A stretch of DNA of 64,000 nt, taken from assembly GCA_008638415.1 (NCBI GenBank), contig VWVT01000008.1:279930-343929 (forward strand). The letters run 5' to 3'. Each line of letters begins with the position of its first letter. Positions within the stretch are counted from its first letter, which is position 1. The notes under the pieces are model-generated. The model was not told where the DNA came from. It made no database searches and saw only the letters and a list, made by a program, of their open reading frames with translations. Of the stretch, positions 32,904 to 41,437 are shown piece after piece. A program made the position numbers and the translations under genes. The stretch is from Nocardiopsis sinuspersici (lineage in GTDB: Bacteria; Actinomycetota; Actinomycetes; Streptosporangiales; Streptosporangiaceae).

Positions 32904-35441
32904 ATGACACGCGGCCATCTGCGCGTCTACCTGGGTGCGGCACCCGGTGTGGGCAAGACCTACCGGATGCTGGACGAGGCACACAGGCGCCGCGACCGCG
33001 GCGCCGACGTGGTGATCGGTTTCGTGGAGAGCCATGGCAGGACGCTGACGCAGGCCATGGTCGACGACCTGGAGGTCGTTTCGCGCGCGGTGCTCACCCA
33101 CCGGGGGGAGCGGTTCGAGGAGATGGACCTGGACGCGGTGCTCGCCCGCCGCCCGCAGGTCGTGCTCGTGGACGAGCCCGCGCACGACAACGCCCCGGGA
33201 GCACGCAACGCCAAGCGCTGGCAGGACATCGAGGCCCTGCTGGAGGCGGGCATCACGGTGCTGTCGACGCTCAACGTCCAGCACCTGGAGTCGCTCAACG
33301 ACGTCATCGAACAGATCACCGGCGTCCGCCAGCACGAGACCGTGCCCGACGCCTGGGTCCGCGAGGCCGACCAGATCGAACTCGTGGACATGACACCCGA
33401 GGCGCTGCGGCGCCGGCTGGCGCACGGAAACGTCTACAGCCTGGACCGGATCGACGCGGCGCTGGGGCGGCACTTCCGGATCGGCACGCTGACCGCCCTG
33501 CGCGAGCTGGCGCTGCTGTGGCTGGCCGGGCGCGTGGACGACGAGCTGGAGCGGTACCGGGCCGAGCACGCCGCGGCCTCGGAGTGGCACCCCCGCGAAC
33601 GCGTGGTCGTGGCCCTGACCGGCGGCCCCGGCGGGGAGGCGCTCATCCGCAGGGCCGCCCGCCTCGCCGGCCGCAGCCGGGGCGCCGACCTGCTGGCCGT
33701 GCACGTGTCCCTGGGCAGCAGCCCGGTGGGCGCGGACCCCGCCCTGCTCGCCCGGCAGAGGATGCTGGTGGAGGACCTGGGCGGCACCTACCACCAGGTC
33801 CTGGGCGAGGACGTTCCCAGCGCGCTGATCGCCTTCGCCCGGGGTGTCAACGCCACCCAGCTGGTGGTGGGCGCCAGCAGGCGCGGCAGACTCGCCAACC
33901 TGCTGCGGCCGGGGGTCGGGGTGACCACCACGACCCTGTCCGGGCCGATCGACGTCCACCTGGTCACCCACGAGGAGGCGAACAGGCCACAGCGCCGCCC
34001 CAGGGCGGGGTCGGTCTCACGGCGCCGCAGGATCGCGGGGTACGCGCTGGTGGTCGCCGCGCTGGCACTGCTGGCGCTGGGAACCGGCCTGCCCCGGGGC
34101 GAGGACTACCTCAGCAACGGGATCCTGCTGGTCTTCGCGACGGTGACGGTGGCGGCGCTGGTCGGAGGGCTGTGGCCCGCGCTGGTGGCGGCCTTCAGCG
34201 GGTTCGTGCTGCTGAACCTCTTCTTCACCGAGCCCTACCAGACCCTGTTCGTGAGCCACCCGCGCAACGTGCTCGCCCTGGTGGTGTTCGTGGTCGTGGC
34301 CGTGGCGGTGAGCGTCGTGGTCGACCAGGCGGCGCGGCGCACGCGGGAGGCGGCGCAGGCCAGCGCCGAGGCCCAGACGCTGGCCACCATGGCCGGGAGC
34401 GTGCTGCGCGGTTCACGGCCCCTGAAGGCGCTGCTGGAGCGGTTGCGCGAGACCTTCTCCCTGGAGTCGGTGGCCCTGCTGGAGCGCAGGCCCGGCACCT
34501 CCGCGCGCCCCGACAGCCGTCAGGACCCCGACACCTGGGAGACGGTCGCCTCCGTCGGGGACCGGCCGTGCGAAGCCCCGGGCGAGAGCGACGTGGACGT
34601 TCCCGTGGACGAGTCGCTGACCCTGGTGCTGCACGGGCACCGGCCCCGCGCGGGCGACCGGCGCATCATCGAGGCGTTCGCCGCCCAGGCCGCCGTCGCC
34701 CTGCGCCAGGAGAGGCTGGCCAGGGAGGCGGCCACGGCCGGGCCGCTGGCGGAGGCGGACCGGATGCGCACCGCGCTGCTCGCCGCGGTCAGCCACGACC
34801 TGCGGGCACCCCTGGCCTCGGCCAAGGCGTCGGTGACCAGCCTGCGCAGCCGGGAGGTGCGCTTCAGCGAGGAGGTCCAGGCCGAGCTGCTGGCCACGGC
34901 GGACGAGTCCCTGGACCGGTTGTCCCGACTGGTGACGGACCTGTTGGACATGAGCCGCCTGCAGGCGGGTGTGCTGGGTGTGACGGTCACGGACCTGTCG
35001 CTGAGGGAGTCGGTGTTCTCGGCCCTGGACGAACTCGGCGAGCAGGGGCACGAGGTGCGGGTCCGGGCCCCCGAGGAACTGCCCCCGGTCGTGGCCGATC
35101 CGGGCCTGCTGGACCGGGTCCTGGCGAACGTGCTGGGCAACGCACTGCGCTTCAGCCCGTCCGGCCGGCCGCCGACGGTCACCGCCTCCTGGACGGGCGA
35201 CCAGGTGGAACTCGTGGTCGCCGACCACGGCCCCGGGGTTCCCGAACAGGAGCGCGAGCGCATGTTCGTCCCCTTCCAGCGGCTCGGGGACACCGACAAC
35301 GAGAGCGGCCTGGGGCTGGGGCTGGCGCTCTCGCGCGGGCTGATGGAGGCCATGGGCGGCTCGCTGGAACCGGAGACGACCCCGGGAGGCGGGCTGACCC
35401 TGCGCCTGACCCTGCCCACGGCGCAGGCCCCCTCCCGGTGA
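32904..35441 (+). CDS. kdpD: KdpD-type sensor histidine kinase
   Basis: 845 residues from the ATG at 32904 behind AAGGAGG. N-terminal KdpD domain with Walker A GAAPGVGKT (residues 11-19) and the NVQHLESLNDVIEQITGV segment, then a Usp-like domain (VVVALTGGPGGEALIRRAARLAGRS), four closely packed membrane segments near 390-500, a GAF-like region, and the kinase core with phospho-acceptor in SHDLRAPLASAKASV and ATP lid VADHGPGVPEQERERMF. Senses potassium limitation or osmotic change and phosphorylates KdpE. The usual kdpFABC pump genes are not in view. Confidence 0.95.
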   Translation: MTRGHLRVYLGAAPGVGKTYRMLDEAHRRRDRGADVVIGFVESHGRTLTQAMVDDLEVVSRAVLTHRGERFEEMDLDAVLARRPQVVLVDEPAHDNAPGARNAKRWQDIEALLEAGITVLSTLNVQHLESLNDVIEQITGVRQHETVPDAWVREADQIELVDMTPEALRRRLAHGNVYSLDRIDAALGRHFRIGTLTALRELALLWLAGRVDDELERYRAEHAAASEWHPRERVVVALTGGPGGEALIRRAARLAGRSRGADLLAVHVSLGSSPVGADPALLARQRMLVEDLGGTYHQVLGEDVPSALIAFARGVNATQLVVGASRRGRLANLLRPGVGVTTTTLSGPIDVHLVTHEEANRPQRRPRAGSVSRRRRIAGYALVVAALALLALGTGLPRGEDYLSNGILLVFATVTVAALVGGLWPALVAAFSGFVLLNLFFTEPYQTLFVSHPRNVLALVVFVVVAVAVSVVVDQAARRTREAAQASAEAQTLATMAGSVLRGSRPLKALLERLRETFSLESVALLERRPGTSARPDSRQDPDTWETVASVGDRPCEAPGESDVDVPVDESLTLVLHGHRPRAGDRRIIEAFAAQAAVALRQERLAREAATAGPLAEADRMRTALLAAVSHDLRAPLASAKASVTSLRSREVRFSEEVQAELLATADESLDRLSRLVTDLLDMSRLQAGVLGVTVTDLSLRESVFSALDELGEQGHEVRVRAPEELPPVVADPGLLDRVLANVLGNALRFSPSGRPPTVTASWTGDQVELVVADHGPGVPEQERERMFVPFQRLGDTDNESGLGLGLALSRGLMEAMGGSLEPETTPGGGLTLRLTLPTAQAPSR

Positions 35442-35513
35442 CGGCGCGCTCCCACCGCCGGGGAGCGGCACGGGCCGACCGGCGCCGCCCCGCCGACCGG
35501 GCGGCTCCCGCGC

Positions 35514-37154
35514 TCACACGGGCAGGTCGCGGCGGCGCAGCGCCCACACCCCCGCGGCCGTGAGCGCGGCGGCCAGGGCCACGAGCAGCGCGTGGGCGGC
35601 CGGGACCGACTGGTAGTAGGGATTGACGTGGGCGAAGGGCGAGACCAGCAGGAACAGCGCCTCCGGCACCAGCCCGGCCTTGACCGCGACCTCGGTCAGG
35701 ATCCCCACGGCGAGCACCGACCAGCCCACCGCCGCGCACAGGCGCGGAACCGCCCCGTGGGCCAGGACCGTGACGGCGACGACCACCCACACGGCCGGGG
35801 CCAGGGACAGGGTCAGCGCGGTGAACCGCGCGACGCCGGCCCACACCTCTCCCCCGCCCGCACCCGAGCCCGCGCCCACGGCGGCGCCGAGGACGAGGAG
35901 CAGGACCACGGGCGCGGTGAAGGCGGCGGCGGCGGCGTGCGCCAGCGCCCAGCCGGTCCGGCCCGTGGGCCCCGCCAGCAGCAGTTCGCCCGTTCCGGCG
36001 CGCTCCTCCTCCCGCACCCGCAGGGCCGTGAGCACGGCCTGGGCCGCGATCGGGAAGACGAACGCGAAGACGACGTAGACGAAGAAGGTGTCGGCGGGCG
36101 CCACGTGCAGCTCGGCGGCCATCGCACGCACCCAGGGCATGTCGGCGTACTCGGCCATCGCCCCGGCCCCGGCGTAGCCCACCGCCAGTCCCGTGACCGC
36201 GACGGCCGACGCCCACACCAGCAGGGAGGCCCGGTCGAGCCGCCACACCAGGGCGGGCACCGATCCCAGCCACCGCTTGGCCCGCACGGGGCCGCCCCGC
36301 CGGGGAAGCAGGCCCGAGCCCAGGTCGCGCCGGTCGGCCAGGGCGAGGGCCGCCGCCGCGGCCAGCGCGACCCAGACCGGGACCGGGGCCAGCGCCCACC
36401 ACCGCTCGTCGGCGAAGGGGCGGACGTTCTCCAGCCACCCGTTGGGCACCAGCCAGGTCAGCCACAGCGCCCGTCCGCCCGCCAGCGCGCCCAGCCCGCG
36501 CACCATGTGCATCGCGTAGAACACGCCCAGGGCCAGGGCCGCGGCGGCCCCCGGGCCGGTGGCGAACTGGACCGCCACGGCTGCCAGCCCCGCACCCACC
36601 CAGGCCGCCGATGCGGTGACCAGGGCCAGCGCGACCGCTCCGGCCGCGGGCAGTCCGGCGGCGAGCAGACCGCCCGCCACGACCGTCGCGAGCACCGCCC
36701 CCGAGGCGAGGGCCACGGCCAGGGCCGCCGCCAGGTCCGCGTGCCGGCCCAGGGGCGCTCCCGCCAGCAGTTCGCGCCTTCCCGAGGACTCCTCGGCACG
36801 GGTGCCGCGCACCACCAGCAGGACCGCGCCCAGGGCGGCGCACATCGTGGCGGCGGCGAACGCCTGCTGGGCGGCCAGGGCCTCGGCGCCGGCCGAGAAG
36901 GCCCGGCTCTGGAACAGGACGAACACGGGCACGGTGCGAAGCTGCTCCCAGCGCTCCTGCCGCGCCTCGGGTGTGGGATAGGTGGCTTCGGCCGCCGCCA
37001 CGCCGCCGAGGACGATCCCGGCCGTGGCGGTCAGCCAGACGGCGATCAGGACCCGGTCCCGTCGCAGGGCCAGCCGCACCAGGTGGCCCGTGCCCGCGGG
37101 GAGCACGCCCCGCCCGGCCGGGCGGGGCCGGTCCGTGGCCGCCCGCGCGCTCAT
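35514..37154 (-). CDS. ABC exporter permease, tandem membrane domain
   Basis: 546 residues from the ATG at 37154 overlapping the ATPase stop by ATGA. About twelve hydrophobic segments in two homologous halves, each with an ABC2-type pattern ([19 protein letters not shown] in half one, [19 protein letters not shown] in half two). This duplicated permease type, with one cognate ATPase, occurs in actinomycete antibiotic efflux systems such as those for tetronasin-like polyethers. Substrate unknown. The operon is capped by a TetR repressor. Confidence 0.85.
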   Translation of the reverse strand: MSARAATDRPRPAGRGVLPAGTGHLVRLALRRDRVLIAVWLTATAGIVLGGVAAAEATYPTPEARQERWEQLRTVPVFVLFQSRAFSAGAEALAAQQAFAAATMCAALGAVLLVVRGTRAEESSGRRELLAGAPLGRHADLAAALAVALASGAVLATVVAGGLLAAGLPAAGAVALALVTASAAWVGAGLAAVAVQFATGPGAAAALALGVFYAMHMVRGLGALAGGRALWLTWLVPNGWLENVRPFADERWWALAPVPVWVALAAAAALALADRRDLGSGLLPRRGGPVRAKRWLGSVPALVWRLDRASLLVWASAVAVTGLAVGYAGAGAMAEYADMPWVRAMAAELHVAPADTFFVYVVFAFVFPIAAQAVLTALRVREEERAGTGELLLAGPTGRTGWALAHAAAAAFTAPVVLLLVLGAAVGAGSGAGGGEVWAGVARFTALTLSLAPAVWVVVAVTVLAHGAVPRLCAAVGWSVLAVGILTEVAVKAGLVPEALFLLVSPFAHVNPYYQSVPAAHALLVALAAALTAAGVWALRRRDLPV

Positions 37155-38074
37155 CGGTCCTCCCCCGTGCCCGTGCCGACGCCCTCCCGGGGCTCCGCGG
37201 CGTAGTGGCGCAGGAAGAGCTCGTCCAGGGTGGGCGGTCGCGCGGTGAGGTCGCGCACGCCCAGCTCGGCCAGGCGCGCGCACAGGGCTCCCAGCGCCTC
37301 CGGGTCGGCGTGCAGGCGCACACTCGGACCCTCCACGGCCAGGTCGTGCACCCCGGGCAGGCCGCTGAGCCCGTCGGGGGGACCCGTGAGCCGCGCGGTG
37401 ACGGTGACGCGGGACAGGTGGCGCAGTTCGGCCAGCGTCGCGCTCCGTACCGTGCGCCCGGCGCGGATGATGCTGACGCGGTCGCAGAGCGCCTCGACCT
37501 CGGACAGGATGTGGCTGGAGAGCAGGACAGTGCGTCCCCTGGCCCTCTCCTCGGCCACGGTCCGGCGGAAGACCTCCTCCATGAGCGGGTCCAGGCCCGA
37601 GGTGGGCTCGTCCAGGACGAGCAGTTCGGTGTCGGCGGCCAGTGCGGCCACCAGCGCCACCTTCTGCCGGTTGCCCTTGGAGTAGGCGCGCCCGCGGGTG
37701 CGCGTGTCGAGCTCGAAGCGGTCCACGAGTTCGGCGCGGCGCCGCGGGTCGGTCCCGCCGCGCACACGGCCGAGCAGGTCGAGGATCTCCCCTCCGGAGA
37801 GCCCGGGCCACAGGGCGACGTCGCCGGGGACGTAGGCCAGCCGGTGGTGCAGGGTCGCGGCGTCGCGCCAGGGGTCGCCGCCCAGCAGCCGTGCGGTGCC
37901 GGAGTCGGCGCGGGTCAGTCCGAGCAGGACGCGGAGGGCGGTGGTCTTGCCCGCGCCGTTGGGTCCGAGGAAGCCGTGGACCTCCCCGGTGCGCACGCTC
38001 AGGTCCAGGCCGTCCAGGGCCGTGGTGGAGCCGAAGCGCTTGACCAGGCCGAGGACGTGGATCGCCTCACTCAT
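37151..38074 (-). CDS. ABC exporter ATPase
   Basis: 307 residues. Walker [10 protein letters not shown] near residue 39, a Q-loop segment [19 protein letters not shown], the signature region reading [17 protein letters not shown] (SKGN in place of SGGQ, common in this drug-exporter class), Walker [14 protein letters not shown] and switch histidine in LLSSHIL. A C-terminal domain of about 90 residues follows. It begins inside the end of the TetR gene (8-bp overlap) and overlaps the permease by 4 bp. Confidence 0.9.
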   Translation of the reverse strand: MSEAIHVLGLVKRFGSTTALDGLDLSVRTGEVHGFLGPNGAGKTTALRVLLGLTRADSGTARLLGGDPWRDAATLHHRLAYVPGDVALWPGLSGGEILDLLGRVRGGTDPRRRAELVDRFELDTRTRGRAYSKGNRQKVALVAALAADTELLVLDEPTSGLDPLMEEVFRRTVAEERARGRTVLLSSHILSEVEALCDRVSIIRAGRTVRSATLAELRHLSRVTVTARLTGPPDGLSGLPGVHDLAVEGPSVRLHADPEALGALCARLAELGVRDLTARPPTLDELFLRHYAAEPREGVGTGTGEDR

Positions 38075-38753
38075 CGCTGTTCTCCCGTGGGGGTGGTGGG
38101 GTGGGGGCGGTGCCGTCGGCGGGCAGGGACTCGGCGAGCCGCCCACCCTGCTCTCCGGTGAGGAAGTCGGCCATGGAGGTGTAGATCCCGACCATGGCCG
38201 TGCCGATGCGCGGGACGTGCTCGGGGGCGAGCGGATCGGCCCCCATGCGCCGGGACATGTGGGTGTGCAGGACGAGGGTGCCCAGGTGCATGGCGCTCAT
38301 GACGGCGGCGGCGTCGCGGGTGGAGCGGGCGCCCGCGGGATAGCGGTCGGGCCAGCGCTCGGCGAGGAAGCGCTCGGTCAGGTCGGCCCCGGCGTCGAAG
38401 AGGTCGGAGGCGGAGCGCGAGCCCTCCACCAGCGCGCGGGCGAGGTAGCGGACGCTGGCCCCGCCGGCCTGGTACATCGAGGCCGCGAAGCCCGGTGCGG
38501 CGGCGTCCTCCTCCATACCTCGCCGGGCCTGTTCGAGCAGGGCGCCGATGGCGTACGCGTCACAGGCCTCGCGCAGGCCCTCCTTGGAGCCGAAGTGGTG
38601 GCGGATCAGGCCGGTGGACACGCCGGCCGCGGCGGCGATGGCCTGGACGGTCGCGCCCCTGACGCCGCGTTGGGCGAAGACCTCCAGCGCGGCGTCGCGG
38701 ATGCGCGCCCGCCCGGTGAGGTCCTCGTGCGGATTGGGTGGTGTGGAGCTCAT
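38067..38753 (-). CDS. TetR-family repressor of the ABC exporter
   Basis: 228 residues. The N-terminal helix-turn-helix is [43 protein letters not shown], closely TetR-like. The ligand domain is long and ends in a proline-rich tail. First gene of the exporter operon, with two matching operators 9 and 29 bp before its start. It probably releases them on binding the exporter's substrate. Confidence 0.92.
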   Translation of the reverse strand: MSSTPPNPHEDLTGRARIRDAALEVFAQRGVRGATVQAIAAAAGVSTGLIRHHFGSKEGLREACDAYAIGALLEQARRGMEEDAAAPGFAASMYQAGGASVRYLARALVEGSRSASDLFDAGADLTERFLAERWPDRYPAGARSTRDAAAVMSAMHLGTLVLHTHMSRRMGADPLAPEHVPRIGTAMVGIYTSMADFLTGEQGGRLAESLPADGTAPTPPPPRENSDE

Positions 38754-38762
38754 ACCCTCAGA

Positions 38763-38798
38763 CTACACGCTCGTGTAGCAAACTACACGTATGTGTAG
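38763..38798. promoter_or_regulatory. Twin TetR operators
   Basis: CTACACGCTCGTGTAG (38763-38778) and CTACACGTATGTGTAG (38783-38798) share CTACACG...GTGTAG and have centres 20 bp apart, about two helical turns, as for paired TetR dimers. They lie directly before the TetR start codon. Confidence 0.8.
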
Positions 38799-38829
38799 CA
38801 CGCATTCCGGACAAGGCCCGCCCTACTCT

Positions 38830-38856
38830 TGAAAACAAATATCTAAAGTGTTTTCA
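38830..38856. promoter_or_regulatory. Dyad before the membrane-protein/TetR/glycosyltransferase cassette
   Basis: TGAAAACA and TGTTTTCA form eight perfect pairs around 11 bp, 37 bp before the first gene of the cassette. It is the likely site for the cassette's own TetR protein. Confidence 0.55.
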
Positions 38857-38892
38857 TGGTTCCAAGCCACCAAGCAGAACGGAACACCTCCC

Positions 38893-39444
38893 ATGGACCT
38901 GTTCACCGACTTCCTCGCCTGGGCCTGGCCGCGCCACCTCAACCCGCTGAGCTGGTACGTCCGGCCGCTGTTCTTCCTGCCCATCGCCTACTTCTGCTGG
39001 ACGCACAGGCCCGTCCTGCTGTCCCTGACCATCGCGGCGATGCTGTCCAGCTTCTTCTGGTTCCCGGCGCCCGAGAGCATCGACCCGGCGATGGCCGGGG
39101 TCCTGGAGATGGAGAGGAAGCTGTTCGCCGACCCCACCTGGGTCACCTGGGCGACCCTGCCGCTGGTACCCGCGCTGCTGGGCTCGCTGTGCGCGGCCTT
39201 CTGGCACCGCTCCCTGGGATGGGGACTGATCGTGATCAACGGCGGCCTGGCACTCAAGATCGCCTGGACCGTCGCCAACTCCGGACAGGACGGCCTGGCC
39301 ACCCTGCTCCCCCTGGGCCTGGGCATGGTCGTGATGACCGCGGCCGTGGTCGCCGTGGCACGGTGGCGCTCGCTCCCCCTGTCCCTGACCGGCGGGCACC
39401 GGAACGGGGGGCGGGAGGAGCACGCACCGGCCACCGCACGGTGA
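38893..39444 (+). CDS. Small multi-pass membrane protein
   Basis: 183 residues. It has about five hydrophobic segments: YVRPLFFLPIAYFCW, LLSLTIAAMLSSFFWF, WATLPLVPALLGSLCAAFW, LGWGLIVINGGLALKIAW and a last one around LLPLGLGMVVMTAAVVAVA. No family was recognised. The ATG at 38893 is preferred over a GTG at 38848 because the latter overlaps the dyad. It is followed 31 bp later by a TetR gene and then a glycosyltransferase, and may be the regulated target or part of a lipid-modifying system. Confidence 0.65.
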   Translation: MDLFTDFLAWAWPRHLNPLSWYVRPLFFLPIAYFCWTHRPVLLSLTIAAMLSSFFWFPAPESIDPAMAGVLEMERKLFADPTWVTWATLPLVPALLGSLCAAFWHRSLGWGLIVINGGLALKIAWTVANSGQDGLATLLPLGLGMVVMTAAVVAVARWRSLPLSLTGGHRNGGREEHAPATAR

Positions 39445-39475
39445 CCGGGAACCACCGGCCGAGGAGGAGACCACC

Positions 39476-40090
39476 ATGCCACCCGCGTTCTCCGAGCAGG
39501 AGAAGGAACGCATCACCGCCCTGCTGCTGGAGTCCGGCCGCGCCCTGTTCACCACACGGGGCCTGCGCAAGACCTCCCTGGAGGAACTCGTCGCGCCCGC
39601 CGGCATCGCCAAGAGCAGCTTCTACGTCTTCTTCGACTCCAAGGAGGCCCTCTACCTGGAACTGATGCTGCGCCAGATGGCCGAGGTCAGGGAGCGCGTC
39701 ATCGACGGGGCCCTCACCAGCACCGACGACGTACGGGAGGGGCTGCGGCGCTTCCTGCGCGCCAGCCTGGACGAACTGGGGTCCAACCCCCTCTACGGAC
39801 GGCTCATGACCCACCCCGAGGAGATGGACGCGGTCGTCCGCAAGGTCGACCCCGCCCGGGTCAACGCCTCCCCCGACAACCCCGCGAACGCCCTCGCGGA
39901 GTTCGTCGCGGCCGGGCTCGGGAGCGGGGACCTGGTGAAGGCCCACCCCGCCGCGATCACCGGCGTCATCCAGGCGGTCCTGCTCCTGCCCATGAACGCC
40001 GACCGCCTGGCCTCGCCCGAGCACTACCCCCAGACCCTCGACCTGCTGGTCGACATCGTCGCGCGGGGCCTGACCCCCCGAAAGGAATGA
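39476..40090 (+). CDS. TetR-family regulator
   Basis: 204 residues starting behind GAGGAGACC. Helix-turn-helix: ITALLLESGRALFTTRGLRKTSLEELVAPAGIAKSSFYVFFDSKEALY. The ligand domain is shorter than in the TetR at 38067. It overlaps the glycosyltransferase start by ATGA and follows the membrane protein, so it sits inside the operon it probably controls. Confidence 0.92.
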   Translation: MPPAFSEQEKERITALLLESGRALFTTRGLRKTSLEELVAPAGIAKSSFYVFFDSKEALYLELMLRQMAEVRERVIDGALTSTDDVREGLRRFLRASLDELGSNPLYGRLMTHPEEMDAVVRKVDPARVNASPDNPANALAEFVAAGLGSGDLVKAHPAAITGVIQAVLLLPMNADRLASPEHYPQTLDLLVDIVARGLTPRKE

Positions 40091-41394
40091 ACGGCGTGCA
40101 CGTCCTCCTCCTCACCCACGGCACCCGCGGAGACGTCCAGCCCTTCCTGGCCCTGGCCCGGGCACTTGAGGCCGCCGGGCACACCGGCGTGGTCGCGGGC
40201 CCCGCGGCCTCCGCCCCGCTCGCCGCCGAACACGGCGTCGCCTACCGCCCCGTGGACGACGGCCCCACCGCGCTCATCGGCGACCCCGAACTGAGCGGTG
40301 TGATGGACACCGGCCTGCGCGGGCTGCGCGGCGCCGCCCACACGGTCGCGCTCCTGCGCAGGATCACCCCGCTCATGCGGCGGGTCCACGACGACATGGT
40401 CCACGTCGTCGACGGGGGCGCCGACCTCGTCGCGCACCTCCCCGGCATGCCGGGAGGGCACGTCGCCGAACGCCTGGGCGTGCCCTCGGTCCCGGTGGCC
40501 CTACAGCCCTCGTGGGTGTCCACCCGCGCCTTCCCCGCCCCCGGCGTGCCCTGGCCGTCCTGGCTGCCGGACGCGCTCAATCCGGTGACGTACCGGCTCA
40601 CCGCCCTGGCCCTGCGCGGCCAGCGCTCGGTGGCCGAGGAGTTCCGCGTGCGCGGGATGGGGCTGCCCCCGCGACCGGGGCGGCACGACCCGCTGCGCCA
40701 GCCCGACGGGACCCCCTCCACCGTCCTGCACGCCTTCAGCCGCCACCTGCTGCCCCCGCGGACGCACTACCCGCCGCAGGTGCACACCACCGGCTTCTGG
40801 TTCCCGCCGCCGGACCGGGAGTGGGAGCCCTCCGCCGAACTGGAGGAGTTCCTCGGCGCCGGGAGTCCGCCGGTGTTCGTCGGCTTCAGCAGCCTGCCCA
40901 CCGCCGACCCGGCCGCCACCGGGCGCATGGTGGCCGCGGCCGCCCGCCGGGCGGGGGTGCGCGCCGTCCTCGCCTCCGGATCGGGCGGCATCGCCACCGA
41001 AACGGACTCCGCGGCGGACGGGGACCACGTCCTGACCATCGACAAGGCCCCGCACGAGCGGCTCTTCCCCCTCTGCTCGGCGATCGTGCACCACGGCGGG
41101 GCCGGAACCACCGGAGCCGCGCTCGCCTCGGGCCGGCCCCAGGTGGTGTGCCCCTTCTGGGGCGACCAGCCCTTCTGGGCCCGGCGGGCCCACGCCGCCG
41201 GTGCCGCCGTCGCCCCGCTGCGCGGCCAGCGGCTGACCGAGGACGCGCTGGCCCGGGCCCTGTCCCGCGCGGTCGGGGACGCGCGAACCGTGGAGCGGGC
41301 ACGCGTCCTGGGCGAGCGGGTACGCGCCGAAGGCGGTGCCCACGCGGCCGTGCGCCTGCTGGAGCAGGTCGCCGGCCGGCGGGACACCGCCTGA
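40087..41394 (+). CDS. UGT/MGT-type glycosyltransferase (GT-B)
   Basis: 435 residues. N-domain starts HVLLLTHGTRGDVQPFLALARALEAAGH, the acceptor-side pattern of sterol and macrolide glycosyltransferases. The C-domain holds the nucleotide-sugar motif: APHERLFPLCSAIVHHGGAGTTGAAL, then QVVCPFWGDQPFWARR. Such enzymes transfer sugar to lipids, rhamnolipid heads or macrolides, the last as a self-resistance step. Linked membrane protein and TetR genes suggest an inducible modification of a lipid or drug. Acceptor unknown. Confidence 0.88.
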   Translation: MNGVHVLLLTHGTRGDVQPFLALARALEAAGHTGVVAGPAASAPLAAEHGVAYRPVDDGPTALIGDPELSGVMDTGLRGLRGAAHTVALLRRITPLMRRVHDDMVHVVDGGADLVAHLPGMPGGHVAERLGVPSVPVALQPSWVSTRAFPAPGVPWPSWLPDALNPVTYRLTALALRGQRSVAEEFRVRGMGLPPRPGRHDPLRQPDGTPSTVLHAFSRHLLPPRTHYPPQVHTTGFWFPPPDREWEPSAELEEFLGAGSPPVFVGFSSLPTADPAATGRMVAAAARRAGVRAVLASGSGGIATETDSAADGDHVLTIDKAPHERLFPLCSAIVHHGGAGTTGAALASGRPQVVCPFWGDQPFWARRAHAAGAAVAPLRGQRLTEDALARALSRAVGDARTVERARVLGERVRAEGGAHAAVRLLEQVAGRRDTA

Positions 41395-41437
41395 GCCACA
41401 GCACCCGTACGGCGCACGCCGGGTACGCCCCGAAGGA

